Shown here piece by piece: positions 9,040 to 17,246 of a DNA stretch of 64,000 nt. The first letter of the stretch is position 1; the number at the start of each line of letters is the position of its first letter. The translations under genes and the position numbers were made by a program. Under the pieces are notes generated by a model, which saw nothing but the letters and a program-made list of their open reading frames with translations, did no database searches and had not been told where the DNA came from. Source of the stretch: Dyadobacter linearis (lineage in GTDB: Bacteria; Bacteroidota; Bacteroidia; Cytophagales; Spirosomataceae); assembly GCF_907165045.1 (NCBI RefSeq), contig NZ_CAJRAU010000002.1, positions 1 to 64,000 of the forward strand. Reading direction: 5' to 3'.

Positions 9040-9066
9040 GAAGTGATATTTTAAAATGCATACTGG

Positions 9067-9093
9067 CCCCTGCTTCGGCAGGGGTTTTGTTTT
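9067..9093 (+). terminator. rho-independent terminator of the stress operon
   Basis: CCCCTGC-TTCG-GCAGGGG stem with a stable UUCG tetraloop, followed by TTTTGTTTT. It lies about 30 bases after the stop at 9039. Confidence 0.92.
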
Positions 9094-9134
9094 CCCATAG
9101 TGTCTATTTTTTATTCATACTAAACTTTTAATAT

Positions 9135-9662
9135 ATGTTTGATCAGATATTTGATATGATCCGCCAAAGCGGCCAAAGTACTGTTATCGACAACGAGCAG
9201 GTTCCGAATGAGCATAACGAAGACGTTTTAAAAGAAGCCCACAATGCTGTGGTCAGCGGACTAGAAAATGTTAAAGATACTGATCAGGCAAACGGTCTTT
9301 TTGAGTCTGTACAAAGCGGCTCAGCGCAGTCTAATCCGGCGGTGCAGCAGATCTCTAATAATTTCATGGGGAGCATTATGAATAAATTCGGGATCAGTTC
9401 AGGTGCAGCGGCTTCTATTGCAGCGGCGCTTATCCCAATGGTAATCAGTAAGGTAGTTGGCAGGAATAACCAGCAAGGCGGCGCAGGCGGTTTTGATCTG
9501 GGCGGTTTGCTCTCAGGCCTGACAGGCGGAAACGCCGGGGGTACCAATACCACACAAAGTGGCGGTTTGGGAGGTACTATCAACAGTGCGGGACGAAAAC
9601 TGGGCCTTGATAAGGACGGTGACGGAGATGTAGATCTGCGCGATTTGTCAAAAATGTTTTAG
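9135..9662 (+). CDS. DUF937-like protein with C-terminal EF-hand-like loop
   Basis: A 175-residue protein, no signal peptide. The first 120 residues resemble DUF937 proteins (helical, with ISNNFMGSIMNKFGISSGAA and ALIPMVISKVVG). A Gly-rich low-complexity region follows (GGFDLGGLLSGLTGG...). The end (LDKDGDGDVDLRDLSKMF) is a near-perfect dockerin/EF-hand-type DxDxDG calcium loop. Function unknown. It follows the stress group after a terminator, so it is probably expressed separately but may share regulation. The Gly-rich linker and single calcium loop suggest assembly or a Ca-dependent interaction; that is inference. Confidence 0.65.
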   Translation: MFDQIFDMIRQSGQSTVIDNEQVPNEHNEDVLKEAHNAVVSGLENVKDTDQANGLFESVQSGSAQSNPAVQQISNNFMGSIMNKFGISSGAAASIAAALIPMVISKVVGRNNQQGGAGGFDLGGLLSGLTGGNAGGTNTTQSGGLGGTINSAGRKLGLDKDGDGDVDLRDLSKMF

Positions 9663-9692
9663 GCACTTTTAAAATCAGCCTGAAACAAAAAA

Positions 9693-9727
9693 AGCCGGGC
9701 GCTTTCCAGATAGGAGAGCGCCCGGCT
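9693..9727 (-). terminator. terminator at the end of the initiating transferase transcript
   Basis: Fifteen-bp stem with one G-U pair (9693-9707 with 9713-9727, AGCCGGGCGCT core) and a five-base loop. The T tract is on the minus strand (reading out to 9684), so it mainly ends the minus-strand gene, though the stem may also stop plus-strand transcription from the DUF937-like gene. Confidence 0.85.
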
Positions 9728-9743
9728 GCATTATAAGGCTCTA

Positions 9744-11111
9744 TTAACGGCCTTTGCCCAGGAGGACCACCTGAATCGTTAATCCGATCACATACAGATC
9801 TGTAACCAGACTGTACGTGTTGAGATAAAGCATATCGTATTTTAATCTAAGCAAGTTTTCAGACGAGCTCGTTGCGTAACCCACTTTCACCTGCCCGATC
9901 GACGTGATACCCGGCCGGATCGTCAGCACTTTCTGGAATTCGTGACTGGCTTCTTTCATGAGCATATCCACATCGTACTGATTCAGTGGCCGCGGGCCTA
10001 CAATCGACATTTGTCCCATCAATACATTCAGGAATTGTGGCAGCTCGTCGAGCCGGGTGCGGCGCAGGAAGTTGCCTACCGGTGTCAGACGAGGATCTTT
10101 TTTGCCGAGTGAATGCTGCAATCCATAGGTGTGCGCGTCCATATACATCGTCCTGAACTTGATGATCTTGAAAGTCTGGCCCCATCGGCCGGTACGGTCC
10201 TGCATAAAAAACACAGTTCCTTTCGACGAAACTTTTACCAGCAGCATAACCAGAAGAAACACAGGCAAGCCCAGGATCATGATCACTGAGGAGAAGGCAA
10301 TATCAAAAGCGCGTTTCGTAAACTGTTCGTCGATTTCGGTAAATGCCTTTGTTTGAACATTAATGATCGGGTACGTTTCGCGCGGCTCGAATGCGAATTT
10401 ATTATTCAAAAAACCGTGGTAGTCTGGTACCAGCCGCACGTGCGTTTTCTTTCTTTCCGCCAGCCTGATCACGTCTTTAATCTGTTCATTGTTCATTTCG
10501 GACAGGCAGCAGTAAATATAGTCCGGGCGCTCGGTTTCGATAAAGTTTTCCAGACTTTCTGCCTGCGTTCGCATGTTCTGGATCTTGAATGTTCCGCAAA
10601 AGAAGTAGCCTAGTTCCTGGCGGTTGTCGTAAAATCCCTTCGCCAGCCCGCTCAGATCACCATTTCCGATGATCACATAGCGTTTCAGATTGTAGCCTGA
10701 TTTCCGGAGGTATTGCAGAACCAGCGTAGCCGCTCCATGCGTCAGCAGGGCAAGGAAAGTGAAGATTTTGTAGGAAATAAAAACGAGGTTTTCACTGAAC
10801 CCGCTTTGCTCACCGCTCACATAAACGAACAGTTCGAGGAAAAATAAATGAACGGTAATAGCTAGGATCAGTTTCAGAAACCGGCTGTAACTGTTGTAAG
10901 TAACGCGGGTAAATGAATAGAGCCGAAAAACATTGATACACAGGATCCAGATCAGATTGCTGACCAGGAACAGATTGAGATAAGCGTGATACGAAAACGG
11001 GGCCAGCGATGTGAGCACCATTTCGTGCGTAATCAGGAAAGAAATGTTTAGCAGTAAAATGTCAGTCCATAAATGAAAAGCTGGCAGGGAGGAGGTAAAG
11101 TAATTTTTCAT
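9744..11111 (-). CDS. undecaprenyl-phosphate sugar phosphotransferase (WcaJ-like), starts the EPS repeat unit
   Basis: A 455-residue polyprenyl glycosylphosphotransferase. It transfers a sugar-1-phosphate from a UDP-sugar to undecaprenyl phosphate, the first step of EPS repeat-unit assembly in the inner membrane. Four to five N-terminal membrane segments (within 12-135) lead to a Rossmann-like CoA-binding-type domain (about 140-245). The bacterial sugar transferase domain spans about 264-455 with a membrane helix at 272-292, KFRTM (318-322), [10 protein letters not shown] (350-359) and VGPRP (371-375). Length and motifs are complete. It follows the GT2 gene on the same strand after 96 bases and is probably driven by the promoter at 12241. 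Which sugar is used cannot be told from sequence. Confidence 0.9.
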   Translation of the reverse strand: MKNYFTSSLPAFHLWTDILLLNISFLITHEMVLTSLAPFSYHAYLNLFLVSNLIWILCINVFRLYSFTRVTYNSYSRFLKLILAITVHLFFLELFVYVSGEQSGFSENLVFISYKIFTFLALLTHGAATLVLQYLRKSGYNLKRYVIIGNGDLSGLAKGFYDNRQELGYFFCGTFKIQNMRTQAESLENFIETERPDYIYCCLSEMNNEQIKDVIRLAERKKTHVRLVPDYHGFLNNKFAFEPRETYPIINVQTKAFTEIDEQFTKRAFDIAFSSVIMILGLPVFLLVMLLVKVSSKGTVFFMQDRTGRWGQTFKIIKFRTMYMDAHTYGLQHSLGKKDPRLTPVGNFLRRTRLDELPQFLNVLMGQMSIVGPRPLNQYDVDMLMKEASHEFQKVLTIRPGITSIGQVKVGYATSSSENLLRLKYDMLYLNTYSLVTDLYVIGLTIQVVLLGKGR

Positions 11112-11207
11112 AAACGATTCCGGGAGGTTAACTTTTTGAACGTGAGTAGTAAAGGGTATTGGTTTAAAATGATGATAGATACATATTGGCGCTATCGCAA
11201 CTCAGAA

Positions 11208-12143
11208 TTAGCAGGACATCAGGCTCCTGAATTTCTGAATGATGCGGCTGCTGAATGAGCCTCTGTTACCAGGTGATCTTTCAGCATAATTTCTTTCGTA
11301 TTGGTCGTTTGCCCTGACTTCTACATTTGATCCGGTGCTTTTCCAGTTTTTTGTTTCGTAAAAACTATTTGTAAGCTCAGTGTCTCTCTTGGGATTGAAG
11401 TATGCATCTTCGAGACCGATATTGCTGATCAGGTTGACGTTGGGGACTGCGGCGAGGCCGTAGTTTTTGAACAGCGTATATTGCCACTGAATACTCCATG
11501 TGTGCTTTTTGGTTTCACCGTACACTTCATCGAATTTTTCCTGCCAATACTTCGCAATGTCCGTATTCTTGAAAAGCCTCTGTGCGCGCATCTGATTCTT
11601 GATCTCGGGAAGTTGTTCCATCCAGAAATCATATTTATTCCAGGCTCTTTTCCAGGTTGCCCAGCCGGAAATATTTCCAACCAGGGAAAAGAAGTGATCC
11701 GGCCCGCGCATGTTTACTTCTTCATTCCATCTGGCTCCCGATACGTGCATGACACGATCGTTGGTACTGTATCTGTCGAGCATGGATTTGCAAAATGTAA
11801 AGAAGGTAGGATGAGGCAGGCAATCGTCTTCCAGAATTATCAATTTTTCACATGTTTCAAATGCCCAGCTAATCGCGGAAGAAATCCCGAGGGCACTTCC
11901 CATATTTGTTTCGGCCAGCCAACGCTCCACTTTGCATTCCCAATTAATCTGCGATTCGTCAAAAAAGCATCGGCAAGTGTCAACAAGTTCCAGTTCTTCG
12001 GGCAACCCGTTTCGGGGTGCATCTGAAAATATATATAGCCTGGAAGGTTTTAATTTTCTGATCTGTTCAAATACGTGACATGTAGTCTCTGGCCTGTTGA
12101 ATGTGATCAGCAGTACAGGAATGTCAAACAATTTCTTATCCAT
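11208..12143 (-). CDS. GT2/GNT-I-like glycosyltransferase
   Basis: A 311-residue GT-A fold glycosyltransferase. The start IPVLLITFNRPETTCHVFEQI is typical, LIILEDDCLPHPTFF holds the DDC variant of the DxD metal-binding motif (about residues 105-110), and SGWATWKRAW is a motif seen in related family-2-like transferases. No membrane segment, so probably cytosolic and peripheral to the EPS assembly complex. It is the first gene of the minus-strand unit with the initiating transferase, and its leader carries one of the phased CCCC promoter arrays. Sugar donor unknown. Confidence 0.75.
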   Translation of the reverse strand: MDKKLFDIPVLLITFNRPETTCHVFEQIRKLKPSRLYIFSDAPRNGLPEELELVDTCRCFFDESQINWECKVERWLAETNMGSALGISSAISWAFETCEKLIILEDDCLPHPTFFTFCKSMLDRYSTNDRVMHVSGARWNEEVNMRGPDHFFSLVGNISGWATWKRAWNKYDFWMEQLPEIKNQMRAQRLFKNTDIAKYWQEKFDEVYGETKKHTWSIQWQYTLFKNYGLAAVPNVNLISNIGLEDAYFNPKRDTELTNSFYETKNWKSTGSNVEVRANDQYERNYAERSPGNRGSFSSRIIQKFRSLMSC

Positions 12144-12240
12144 TAAGAATTTTAAAATTTTAGAGGGTCATATCTGTTCCAGCCGGTGTTGATCGGAGGA
12201 GGGTTGAGTCTTTAGTGTATGTATTCTGGAATTTGTAAAT

Positions 12241-12324
12241 CGAAGGTATTACATTAAATATAACCGTAGCGGGCTTTTGGGGCAAAGTGCACGTAAATTG
12301 GGGTCACAAACTATCTGATCGGGG
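12241..12324 (-). promoter_or_regulatory. phased CCCC array A and promoter of GT2-wcaJ unit
   Basis: On the minus strand three motifs follow at exactly 21-bp steps: TACCCCGATC (CCCC at 12321-12324), GACCCCAATT (12300-12303) and GCCCCAAAAG (12279-12282). A -7-like TACCTTCG (12241-12248; one mismatch to TAnnTTTG) ends 41 nt after the first C of the proximal copy. No clear -33 TTG is present, as expected for an activator-dependent promoter. Expected leader about 90 bases. Confidence 0.65.
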
Positions 12325-12730
12325 TATTTTACAACCGAATTAGAATAGATAAATAGCTGATTTAAGTTGTCGTATTAAATCTTTATCTAAATGGTACGGA
12401 ATTTCAATTTCAAAATTAATAAGAATATAAATATGTATCCTGCGAAAATGTAAATAGAATATTAATCGTTGTTCAGTTGTATATTATTTCAATTTAAATT
12501 CGGAACGATAACTAAATATGCATTTTGGATTTATTTTTCCAATACTAGTTTTAATAAGAAACCGTATTAGTTGAAAAATATATTTAAGTATATGTATATT
12601 GAAATGTAAACTAAATAGGCAGATACCAGCTACTATTTTTACAATAAACGCGTTAGTACTACAACTCGTGTCGAAATAAATAATTAGTATCAGGGAGTAC
12701 ATTTGTAAATATATATCGTCTCCACAATAA

Positions 12731-12806
12731 CCCCGACTTACACCCCCGAATTTCGATACGATCACCCCAAAAGCAGGGATGGTAAATATTGCATATACTA
12801 ATATTG
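12731..12806 (+). promoter_or_regulatory. CCCC array B and promoter of the lyase-like gene
   Basis: CCCCGA (12744) and CCCCAAAAG (12765) are 21 bp apart; a further CCCCGA at 12731 is out of phase. A -7-like TAATATTG (12799-12806; one mismatch) ends 41 nt after the first C of the proximal copy, the same geometry as the other three arrays. Leader of about 70 bases to the ATG at 12883. Confidence 0.6.
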
Positions 12807-12882
12807 TGAACGAAATGCTTCCGGGCACCGACTTAACAACCCTCTTCGTTCAGAATATTTAAATACAACTCCTCGTCACTCA

Positions 12883-13779
12883 ATGAATTTTTCTTCATAC
12901 CGGATCGCAAACTTTGTTGGTTATGCAGTTTGCTCAGCAGCCATATTCTTCTGCCTTCAATCATGCGAACGTCTTGGGATTTCCAAGAAGAAACATGAGC
13001 CGACAAAGCCGGAGGTAGCAAATGACACGATCGCCCATTTTGATTTTGAGCATGGGATAGGCGAGTGGCCGGAAAAGGTGGTATGCTGCCCCTGGTCAGC
13101 AAAACTGGACAGTTCAGTAAGTAGGGGAGGCAAGAAGTCGCTGCGCTTTGAGATACAGGAAGCGTCTTTTACGAAAGCGCAAAAAAATACACTCATCGGT
13201 CCCGAAGCGGTTTACGGGCTGATACCTAACGATGTGAAGGAGGGTTGGTTTGCGTTTTCAGTGCTGTTTCCGCAAACTTTCACAAAGGATACGATAGAGG
13301 AAAGCATCGTTTCCTGGCAGTCACTTCCTGATTTTGATGCGGGTGAAGAATGGCGCAGCCCGCCTTTGTTGCTTGGGGTGCTCAACGATAGTCTGGTGCT
13401 GGAAATACGGTCAGACCACAACCTGGTGACGAGACCTAATGAATATACGTTCGAAAGATTTAATCTCGGGCCGGTAGCCAGGGACAAATGGCTTGACTGG
13501 GTTTTTCACATCAAATGGGCTTACGATAATACAGGAAAAATAGAGGTTTGGAAAAACGATGCGCTGGTATTCCAGCGACTGAACCAGCCTAATTCCTATT
13601 ATGACAGGAAGTTTCCCTATTTCAAAATCGGTATTTTAAGAATTGGCTGGACCAATGCACCGGGCTCTGTGAATACAAGGGTTTCAGCCAGTGACGAACC
13701 CAGGGTAATATTCGTAGACGACATCACGGTGGGAAACGCGAAGCTTGATTATAACCACGTTCACACAAAAAGTAAATAA
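12883..13779 (+). CDS. polysaccharide-lyase-like lipoprotein (heparin lyase I fold), paralogue 1
   Basis: A 298-residue lipoprotein: hydrophobic N-terminus with lipobox LQSC (Cys28) and a short polar linker. The domain (about 50-290) resembles the Polysacc_lyase/heparin lyase I-like beta-jelly-roll family: FDFEHGIGEW at its start, GWFAFSVLFPQTF, WQSLPDF, WRSPPLLLGV, LEIRSD, DKWLDWVFHIKWA and VFVDDITVG-like end. It is clearly paralogous to the protein at 28816-29970, sharing the CC(P/S)WSA and EESIV(S/Q)WQSLPDF blocks. Expected location is a membrane-anchored periplasmic or surface site, where it could cut or bind the EPS made by the locus. Activity is inferred from the fold and position; catalytic residues were not identified with certainty. 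Confidence 0.75.
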   Translation: MNFSSYRIANFVGYAVCSAAIFFCLQSCERLGISKKKHEPTKPEVANDTIAHFDFEHGIGEWPEKVVCCPWSAKLDSSVSRGGKKSLRFEIQEASFTKAQKNTLIGPEAVYGLIPNDVKEGWFAFSVLFPQTFTKDTIEESIVSWQSLPDFDAGEEWRSPPLLLGVLNDSLVLEIRSDHNLVTRPNEYTFERFNLGPVARDKWLDWVFHIKWAYDNTGKIEVWKNDALVFQRLNQPNSYYDRKFPYFKIGILRIGWTNAPGSVNTRVSASDEPRVIFVDDITVGNAKLDYNHVHTKSK

Positions 13780-13899
13780 TTCAATTTTTAGATCGGATCG
13801 TTATATTAAGGTTACGTATATAGTAAAACGTTTAAATATTGCAGATTTCCGAATTTATAAAATGAATGCAAATACATAGCCTGCTTCTCAATTTTGAAA

Positions 13900-13983
13900 C
13901 CCCTGTAAATACCCATTCCGCCCCAACGTATAGGAATGATACCCCAAAATAAGTGATTGAATAAATACTAATGCATTACTTTG
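13900..13983 (+). promoter_or_regulatory. phased CCCC array C and promoter of the EPS operon
   Basis: AACCCCTGTA (CCCC at 13900), GCCCCAACG (13921) and ACCCCAAAAT (13942) repeat at exactly 21 bp. A TTG at 13957-13959 and TACTTTG at 13977-13983, 17 bases apart, form a promoter whose last G is 41 nt from the proximal first C. Transcription would start near 13989, so the coding start is the ATG at 14010 rather than the one at 13971. Confidence 0.7.
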
Positions 13984-14009
13984 TTCTGTTAATAAATACC
14001 CTACTCAAC

Positions 14010-14828
14010 ATGAAATTACCTTTGCCCTCTATTAAGTTGTCTAAGAGCCTTACTTCATCTTTCAGGTACCTTCCGTTCTTATTCATTCTTCTCAATTTTT
14101 CTTGCAGTTCTTACAAAAAGGTACCTTATTTTAAAGACCTCAATCGTGATTCGTTGATCATCGAGAATGTTAAGAATTACGTGCCTATTACTGTGCAGCC
14201 TGCCGACATACTTGGAATTAATGTCAGCAGTAGAAACCCCGAATCCTCCTCTGTCTTTAATTATAATTTGAACCGTGTTAATGGAAACATGTATGATCAG
14301 TCTGCCGACAATCCGGTTACGGGATATCTTGTCGATTACAACGGAGAAATACAGCTTCCATTAATCGGTAATTTTAAAGTAAGCGGATTAACGACTTCGG
14401 AATTGCGTAAAAAATTAACCGAAGTATTGCTGACTTATTATAAAGATCCGGTTGTTAATATCCGCATCCTTAATTTTAAAGTAGCTGTTTATGGAGATGT
14501 TCAGAGACCTGATATTTACACGCTGCACAACGAAAGAACAACGATCACGCAGGCGCTGACACTCGCAGGAGATCTTAATATCACAGCGATGCGCAACAAT
14601 ATTATCCTCGTTCGTGAGCAGGATGGAAAGCGCAACTTTATTCCTATTGACCTTACTTCCAAGAAGCTCTTTGAATCTCCCTATTATTATCTGAGAAACA
14701 ACGACGAGATCTACGTTCAACCTGATCGTACGAAATACGCCACTGTCGACCGCGGCTTCCGCATCACAACCCTCGCACTTTCCGGGCTTTCTATCATTGC
14801 CATCGTTCTGTCAAACTTATATAGATAA
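14010..14828 (+). CDS. Wza-like polysaccharide export lipoprotein
   Basis: A 272-residue outer-membrane polysaccharide export protein. A hydrophobic signal segment ends in a lipobox-like FSC (Cys32), followed by the export domain (about 60-150: ITVQPADILGINVSSRNPE, VTGYLVDYNGEIQLPLIG) and a SLBB-type domain (VAVYGDVQRPDIYTLHNE, ITQALTLAGDLNI). A C-terminal helix (ALSGLSIIAIVLSNLY) is typical of Bacteroidota members. It forms the outer-membrane export channel with the Wzc-like protein, whose gene starts 8 bases downstream. The ATG at 14010 is preferred over 13971 because the predicted promoter overlaps the latter. Confidence 0.9.
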   Translation: MKLPLPSIKLSKSLTSSFRYLPFLFILLNFSCSSYKKVPYFKDLNRDSLIIENVKNYVPITVQPADILGINVSSRNPESSSVFNYNLNRVNGNMYDQSADNPVTGYLVDYNGEIQLPLIGNFKVSGLTTSELRKKLTEVLLTYYKDPVVNIRILNFKVAVYGDVQRPDIYTLHNERTTITQALTLAGDLNITAMRNNIILVREQDGKRNFIPIDLTSKKLFESPYYYLRNNDEIYVQPDRTKYATVDRGFRITTLALSGLSIIAIVLSNLYR

Positions 14829-14836
14829 CAGTCATA

Positions 14837-17197
14837 ATGAATATCCAACAGGCACAAATTACCGCCTTCGCCTTTTCAGACCCTAAGAATAAAAATGGAA
14901 AAGGAAGCTCGTCCATCCAGCGCTACCTGTACCACTGGCCGCTTTTCGTAATAGGAATGGCAATAACTGGAACGTTGTTTTTCTTTTACCTAAAAACCGA
15001 TAAGCCGGTGTACGAAGTGAAAGCTTCACTGCTGATCCAGGATGAAAAAAAGACCCCTAATCAACAGGCGCCGCTTCAAGAAATCAACCTTCTGAATTCA
15101 ACCCGGATCATCGAAAATGAATTCGAGGTTCTAAAATCAAAGCAGTTGATCGGTCAGGTTATTTCCGATTTGCAGCTGGCAGTTCAGTATCGCAAAAAGG
15201 ATAGTTTCGGCTACACGGATCTGTATAAGGACAGCCCCGTTAAGTTAACCGTTCCGGGCGGGCCGGATGCAGCGAAGTATGGCAAATTCAACATCGTTAT
15301 TAACAGCCCGAATACTTTTATCATTAAATATCCAAATGATAGAGAGCAGGAAGTTGCATTCAATAGTGAAGTAAAAGACGAATACGGAACCTGGAAACTG
15401 GAAGCCGTAAAAGACCTTACTTCCTACATCAATTCAGAAATCGAAATCGCTAATCTGGATCCTGACTTTCTGGCCATTGATTACCAGAAACGCATTGATG
15501 TAACCCTTTCGAATAAGCTCTCTACAACGATCGTATTGTCTTTGCACGACCAGGTTCCGCAGCGTGGAAAAGATGTACTTAATACGTTGATTAACAACTA
15601 CAACCAAGTAAGAACGGTTTCGAAAAACCAGGAGATCAAAAATACGATCGACTTTCTCGACCAGCGCCTGAACTCCCTGCGTGTGGAGCTGAATGATGCG
15701 GAAAGAGGGATTGAAACCTTTAAAAGCAGCCGCGGGCTTACTGATATGACGTCGGACTCGAAGATCAGTCTGGAAAATATGCAGGCGAATGATGCGAGAC
15801 TTAATGATGTGAATATCAAGCTCAGCGTGATTTCGGGTGTTGAAAAATATATCAGATCCGCTCAAGGTCCGGACAAAGTGCCTACCACGCTTGGAATAGA
15901 CGATCCTGCGTTGAGCAGTCAGATTGAAAAACTGGCTTTGCTGCAATTGCAACGCGAAAAATTGCTTGCGACAACGCCGGAAACCAATCCCGACTTTGAA
16001 CCGATCAACCGCCAGATTTTAACCACAAAAACTGCTATTAAAGAGAACGTGGAGAATATCAGGACTTCACTGGTAAATACCCGTGATAAGCTGCAAACCT
16101 ACAACCGCAAGTTTGAGTCTTCGATCAAGAATATTCCGACGCAGGAGCGGCAATATGTGAATATCAAGAGACAGCAATCGATCAAGGAAAGTCTTTATAA
16201 CTATCTGTTACAGAAGAGGGAAGAGGTATCTATCCGCTACGCATCGAGCCTCGAAGAAGACAGGGTGGTGGACAGGGCTTATGCGGGCGCTCCGTCGGGT
16301 ACGATGAAATCGCTGGCTGCCGCGCTGGCACTAATCTTCGGATTTGGGCTGCCGTTTGGGATCGTGTACATGAGAATCCACTTTACATCCAAAATCGAAG
16401 ACGTTTCCGAGATCACTGATGCTGTTAAGATTCCTGTAATCGGAGAATTGTTGCTTGAAACGGGTAAAAAGAAGGTGCCTGCCAACAGTAACTGGACTAC
16501 CGCGATCAGCGAGCAGATCAGGGCGATACGGATCAGGTTACAACATATTTACAGCGATAAAAGGAAGGGTAGGGTCATTCTGATCACTTCCAGCGTGGCA
16601 GGCGAGGGGAAAAGCTTTTTGAGCAGCAACCTGGCACTGGCTACGGCGTTCGCAGGAAGAAAAACCGTGTTGGTCGAACTTGATCTGCGCAAACCGAAAA
16701 TTCTCAAAAACTTCAAAATGGACAGCTCGCTGCCTGGTGTGAGCGATTACCTGGCCGGAGAAACGTCGGTTGACAAGATCATTCAAAATTCAAATGCTGA
16801 CGCGTACCTGGATATTATCGGCAGCGGAACTGCGCTTCCAAATCCATCGCAAATCCTTGAAAACGGCGAATTGCAGCAGTTGATCCAGGATCTGGCGAAC
16901 GTTTATGACGACATTATCATAGACAGTCCGCCCGTGCATTTGATTTCAGACGCATTGCTTTTCGCTAAAATGGCCGATCTGACACTTTATGTGATGAGAC
17001 AGGGTGTGACCAGCAAATCGGAACTTGCGTTCATTAAAGATCTGCAAAGCCAGAATCATTTGCCTAACCTGAATATCGTGTTCAATGGCGTGCAAAGCCG
17101 TAAATACGGATATGGATACAGCTACGACATGAACTATTACGATCAGAAACCCGGCATTCTGAGCCCGGTGTTCAGCAATTTCGCTGACCGTTTCTAA
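14837..17197 (+). CDS. Wzc-like polysaccharide co-polymerase with BY-kinase domain
   Basis: A 786-residue inner-membrane tyrosine autokinase controlling EPS chain length and export. There is an N-terminal Wzz domain with a membrane helix at about 34-52, a long periplasmic coiled coil (about 250-450), a GNVR-type region before the second membrane helix (about 490-512), then the BY-kinase: Walker A VAGEGKSFLSSNLA (about 586-599), Walker A' VELDLRKPKI and Walker B DDIIIDSPPV. The C-terminus carries a tyrosine cluster (YGYGYSYDMNYYDQ), the autophosphorylation tail. All parts expected of a fused Wzc are present. Second gene of the EPS operon. Confidence 0.92.
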   Translation: MNIQQAQITAFAFSDPKNKNGKGSSSIQRYLYHWPLFVIGMAITGTLFFFYLKTDKPVYEVKASLLIQDEKKTPNQQAPLQEINLLNSTRIIENEFEVLKSKQLIGQVISDLQLAVQYRKKDSFGYTDLYKDSPVKLTVPGGPDAAKYGKFNIVINSPNTFIIKYPNDREQEVAFNSEVKDEYGTWKLEAVKDLTSYINSEIEIANLDPDFLAIDYQKRIDVTLSNKLSTTIVLSLHDQVPQRGKDVLNTLINNYNQVRTVSKNQEIKNTIDFLDQRLNSLRVELNDAERGIETFKSSRGLTDMTSDSKISLENMQANDARLNDVNIKLSVISGVEKYIRSAQGPDKVPTTLGIDDPALSSQIEKLALLQLQREKLLATTPETNPDFEPINRQILTTKTAIKENVENIRTSLVNTRDKLQTYNRKFESSIKNIPTQERQYVNIKRQQSIKESLYNYLLQKREEVSIRYASSLEEDRVVDRAYAGAPSGTMKSLAAALALIFGFGLPFGIVYMRIHFTSKIEDVSEITDAVKIPVIGELLLETGKKKVPANSNWTTAISEQIRAIRIRLQHIYSDKRKGRVILITSSVAGEGKSFLSSNLALATAFAGRKTVLVELDLRKPKILKNFKMDSSLPGVSDYLAGETSVDKIIQNSNADAYLDIIGSGTALPNPSQILENGELQQLIQDLANVYDDIIIDSPPVHLISDALLFAKMADLTLYVMRQGVTSKSELAFIKDLQSQNHLPNLNIVFNGVQSRKYGYGYSYDMNYYDQKPGILSPVFSNFADRF

Positions 17198-17246
17198 GTA
17201 AGCCAATACATTAAGAACAGCCAGAACAGACTGTAACTACTCAACG

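Larger units (their letters stand above)
12144..12882. other. AT-rich divergent regulatory region
   Basis: 739 bases separating the minus-strand GT2 gene from the plus-strand lyase-like gene. It is strongly AT-rich except for two blocks of CCCC motifs, array A (12241-12324, minus orientation) and array B (12731-12806, plus orientation), described separately. The 114-codon minus frame at 12484-12828 is Ile/Phe-rich, starts with GTG and has no recognisable domain, so it is not called. Confidence 0.6.

Noticed and set aside
12484..12828. 114-codon minus-strand frame
   Set aside because: GTG start, extreme Ile/Phe content in AT-rich DNA, no domain, and it runs through promoter array B.
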